Virus record (IMG/VR): IMGVR_UViG_3300042731_000933
Span: 1 to 35,595 of that record
Source of the DNA: a virus
Length of the DNA: 35,595 bases
Strand: one strand, 5' to 3'
A program made the position numbers and the translations under genes. A model generated the notes under the pieces. It saw nothing but the letters and a program-made list of their open reading frames with translations. It was not told the origin of the DNA and made no database searches. Shown here piece by piece: positions 34,050-35,595 of the stretch; position 1 is the first letter of the stretch; each line of letters begins with the position of its first letter.

Positions 34050-34651
34050 TTTACCAACAAAGTAACCTCTCATTTATATCAGAGAAAATACCAGACAATA
34101 TATACAAAGATCTTCTTACATATACAAAAAAACGTAGGAAAGATGAGACATGGAATTACAATGGGAGATTAGCTGGTGCTTTAGCACAACAGTCTAGTTT
34201 GTCTGAATGGAAATATGAGTGTCCTAGTTTTGAAGATTATGTAATTAATCTATCTAAAGAATTGTGGAATGAAGTATATGAAACTTGTCCATGGGATTTT
34301 CAAGAGACAAGAGATGTATCTCCTTTCATCAAGTTGAGAAACCTTTGGGTAAATTATCAAAAACAAAATGAATATAATCCAATTCATACACACTCTGGCA
34401 TTGTAAGTTTTGTTATCTTTGTTGATATACCATATGGATCAGAAGAAAGAACCACGCATAGAAGCAATGGTGCATTTCAATTGGAAGCGGAAGTATTGCC
34501 AGTTGACAGATCTTGGAATGGTGTCATACTCATGTTTCCTTCTACGACAAAACATGCGGTATATCCATATAAATCTACTACAAATGAAAGAGTAACTGTG
34601 TCTGGTAATCTTACTTGGAATGTGGAGGGTCCTGATGAAGAACATTATTAA
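34046..34651 (+). CDS. Fe(II)/2-oxoglutarate oxygenase-like 6, HxH variant
   Basis: This is a 201-residue protein. The core has LWVNYQKQNEYNPIHTHSG (H114-x-H116), SFVIFVDIPYGSEERTT, VILMFPSTTKHAVYPY (H170) and R182 in ERVTVSGNL. This is the 2OG-FeII_Oxy_5-like arrangement, the W-N-x-x-x-x-x-x-N-x-x-x-x-H-x-H form. The N-terminal 90 residues are a charged helical cap. It overlaps gene 5 by four bases and gene 7 by 17 bases. Its sequence differs widely from gene 5 despite the shared fold, so they are not a recent duplication. Confidence 0.72.
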   Translation: MIYQQSNLSFISEKIPDNIYKDLLTYTKKRRKDETWNYNGRLAGALAQQSSLSEWKYECPSFEDYVINLSKELWNEVYETCPWDFQETRDVSPFIKLRNLWVNYQKQNEYNPIHTHSGIVSFVIFVDIPYGSEERTTHRSNGAFQLEAEVLPVDRSWNGVILMFPSTTKHAVYPYKSTTNERVTVSGNLTWNVEGPDEEHY

Positions 34652-35177
34652 AGACAATTGCATCAATCCAAACTATCAAAACCTTATCGAAGAAACTCTG
34701 AGGTTTGATACTGATTTTAGATGGGTCTACCATGACAACTTAGTTGAAGATGGCATAAGTCAGTTAGTAGGATTCTCTCATATGTTCTTACTCAATGGTA
34801 AATCTACTAGTAGTTACACTGGATTGTTTATGCCACTGGTATTTGAAGCATGTCACAATACAGGTATTAGTATATCAAAAGTAATTCGTGGCAGATGTTT
34901 TTTACAGACACCTGGAACTAGAATTAATGAATATGATTCTATGCATGTAGATTTAGGTGATCCACATATGGTTTGCCTATACTATGCTACGGATAGTGAT
35001 GGGGACACGTATTTTAGTGAAAGAATGTACGGAGATCCGATTGCTGAATATCCTATAAATAGCACAGTATCACCCGTAAAAGGGAGATGTGTTTTCTTTG
35101 ATGGACTACGCTTCCATGCAAGTAGTAGACCTACAGAGAAACCTAGATTTGTAATCAACTTTAATTTCATTCCTTGA
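34635..35177 (+). CDS. Fe(II)/2-oxoglutarate oxygenase 7
   Basis: This is a 180-residue protein. ATG 34635 (MKNIIKDNC) follows GGAGG at 34624-34628 with suitable spacing; ATG 34620 lies before that site and is rejected as the start. The core has SMHVDLGDPHMVCLYY (H104, D106), DGDTYFSE, VSPVKGRCVFFDGLRFHASS (H161) and R171 in RFVINFNF, a full HxD...H...R set. The VKGRCVFFDGLxxHAS strand is shared with cyanophage 2OG oxygenases. It is the last gene of the oxygenase block and is followed five bases later by a small coiled-coil gene. Confidence 0.8.
   Translation: MKNIIKDNCINPNYQNLIEETLRFDTDFRWVYHDNLVEDGISQLVGFSHMFLLNGKSTSSYTGLFMPLVFEACHNTGISISKVIRGRCFLQTPGTRINEYDSMHVDLGDPHMVCLYYATDSDGDTYFSERMYGDPIAEYPINSTVSPVKGRCVFFDGLRFHASSRPTEKPRFVINFNFIP
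35054..35061 (+). promoter_or_regulatory. Possible internal late promoter box (TATAAATA)
   Basis: Exact TATAAATA inside the last oxygenase gene, 121 bases before ATG 35183. The long distance and coding location make a chance match likely. Confidence 0.2.
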
Positions 35178-35182
35178 TAACT

Positions 35183-35374
35183 ATGGATCCCGTACAACTT
35201 AAGGCAAATTTTGAGGAGCAAATTGCTACCACAGAAAAGCAGATTCGTGAACTCGAAGAGAATCTAAAAAAAGCAAACGAGTATAAAATTAAACTACAAG
35301 GTGGTCTAGAAACCCTAGGTCTTCTAGAAGGAGAGAAACCAGAAGAAGCACCAGCAGAGGCACCAGCAGAATAA
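35183..35374 (+). CDS. Tiny coiled-coil protein with Pro/Ala/Glu tail
   Basis: This is a 63-residue protein. ATG 35183 is used; an upstream in-frame TTG at 35174 is a weaker option. Residues 6-40 form a strongly charged heptad-like helix (FEEQIATTEKQIRELEENL ... ANEYKIKLQ), and the end is GEKPEEAPAEAPAE, an acidic, Pro/Ala repeat tail. It lies between the oxygenase block and gp13. It may be a minor virion or scaffold-like component; no family is recognised. Its stop codon is part of the hairpin before gp13. Confidence 0.65.
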   Translation: MDPVQLKANFEEQIATTEKQIRELEENLKKANEYKIKLQGGLETLGLLEGEKPEEAPAEAPAE

Positions 35375-35401
35375 TCCCTAAATATAAAAGAAGGGATTAT
35401 T
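35370..35401 (+). terminator. Perfect 10-bp hairpin, possible terminator/promoter element before gp13
   Basis: AATAATCCCT (35370-35379) pairs perfectly with AGGGATTATT (35392-35401) around a 12-base A-rich loop. It includes the stop codon of the coiled-coil gene. Only a weak T-rich tail follows (TTGTGTGT), so it is not a classical terminator. A late-like box spans the stem end and loop. Confidence 0.5.
35378..35384 (+). promoter_or_regulatory. Putative late promoter -10 box (CTAAATA) in hairpin loop
   Basis: CTAAATA sits 24 bases ahead of ATG 35409 of gp13, identical to the boxes at 630 and 14967, and lies in the loop and last stem bases of the perfect inverted repeat. Confidence 0.55.
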
Positions 35402-35408
35402 GTGTGTA

Positions 35409-35595
35409 ATGGCATCTCCAAGTTCTAGAGCTGAACTCATCACATATTGCAAGAGGCAACTTGGCGAACCCGTGTTGCAAGTTAATATTGATGACGAACA
35501 GGTCAACAATGTAATAGACGATACGTTTCAGTTCTTCCAAGAGAACTGCTACAACGGTATGGAGCGTGCATACTTATACCACGAAATCACTGCTG
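35409..35595 (+). CDS. 13: Neck protein gp13, N-terminal part (3' end outside window)
   Basis: The frame stays open to the window edge (62 codons). It begins MASPSSRAELITYCKRQLGE, then PVLQVNIDDEQVNNVIDDT, then QFFQENCYNGMERAYLYHEI. T4 gp13, a neck (head-to-tail connector) protein, has ILRRLGAPIINVELTPDQI ... LYGEYHFDGVNKGF in the same order, and cyanophage gp13 proteins start with the same SSRxxLxxYCxRxLG run. In T4-like phages gp13 and gp14 close the head before tail joining. The match covers only the N-terminus. Confidence 0.85.
   Translation, partial: MASPSSRAELITYCKRQLGEPVLQVNIDDEQVNNVIDDTFQFFQENCYNGMERAYLYHEITA

Overview
The window is a late structural region of a T4-like marine myovirus, most probably a cyanophage (Kyanoviridae-type). 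The two end genes anchor this. The left edge is the C-terminal part of baseplate wedge protein gp8 (its last residues match the end of T4 gp8, with the NRxxI....DQ.E.I pattern). The right edge is the N-terminus of neck protein gp13 (RxLGxPxxxVxxxxxQ...D, as in T4 gp13). Every convincing gene is on the + strand and packed head to tail. Short T4-late-like boxes (ATAAATA or CTAAATA) lie 24-54 bases ahead of seven starts. The host is inferred from family resemblance, not shown by the sequence.

Layout: (1) 3-611, gp8 end. (2) 673-8760, a 2695-residue DUF4815-type virion protein. (3) 8770-14961, a small coiled-coil protein, an 1831-residue modular fibre protein with cupredoxin-like domains, and a 166-residue protein. 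(4) 15014-25396, a 3460-residue giant fibre made of beta-helix, helical, tandem-repeat and classical fibre-tip modules. (5) 25403-27827, a glycine-rich adhesin-like protein, a small tail-associated protein and a 428-residue fibre protein. (6) 27827-29655, three overlapping genes of unknown function. (7) 29630-35177, a U32-like/methyltransferase fusion followed by seven consecutive genes that each carry the metal and co-substrate residues of Fe(II)/2-oxoglutarate oxygenases. (8) 35183-35374, a tiny coiled-coil protein. (9) 35409-end, gp13. In T4 the gp8-gp13 interval holds gp9, gp10, gp11, gp12 and fibritin; here it is filled by giant modular fibre proteins and an enzyme island.

The most interesting part is 29630-35177. 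The known U32 proteins RlhA, TrhP and UbiU/UbiV all serve hydroxylation reactions, and Fe(II)/2OG enzymes are the classical oxygen-dependent hydroxylases. A U32-like protein fused to a methyltransferase and followed by seven different 2OG oxygenases, in a chain of overlapping reading frames just downstream of the fibre genes, looks like a dedicated late hydroxylation/methylation cassette. Fibre or other virion proteins, or a host molecule, are plausible targets, but the substrate is not visible in the sequence. The virion genes are built from shared shuffled modules: G-x-G-Y beta repeats, a GIxxGxxV module nested inside a cupredoxin-like domain, and six Cys-bearing repeats in the giant fibre.

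No tRNA, CRISPR array, insertion sequence or minus-strand gene could be supported. Gaps between genes are at most about 60 bases.
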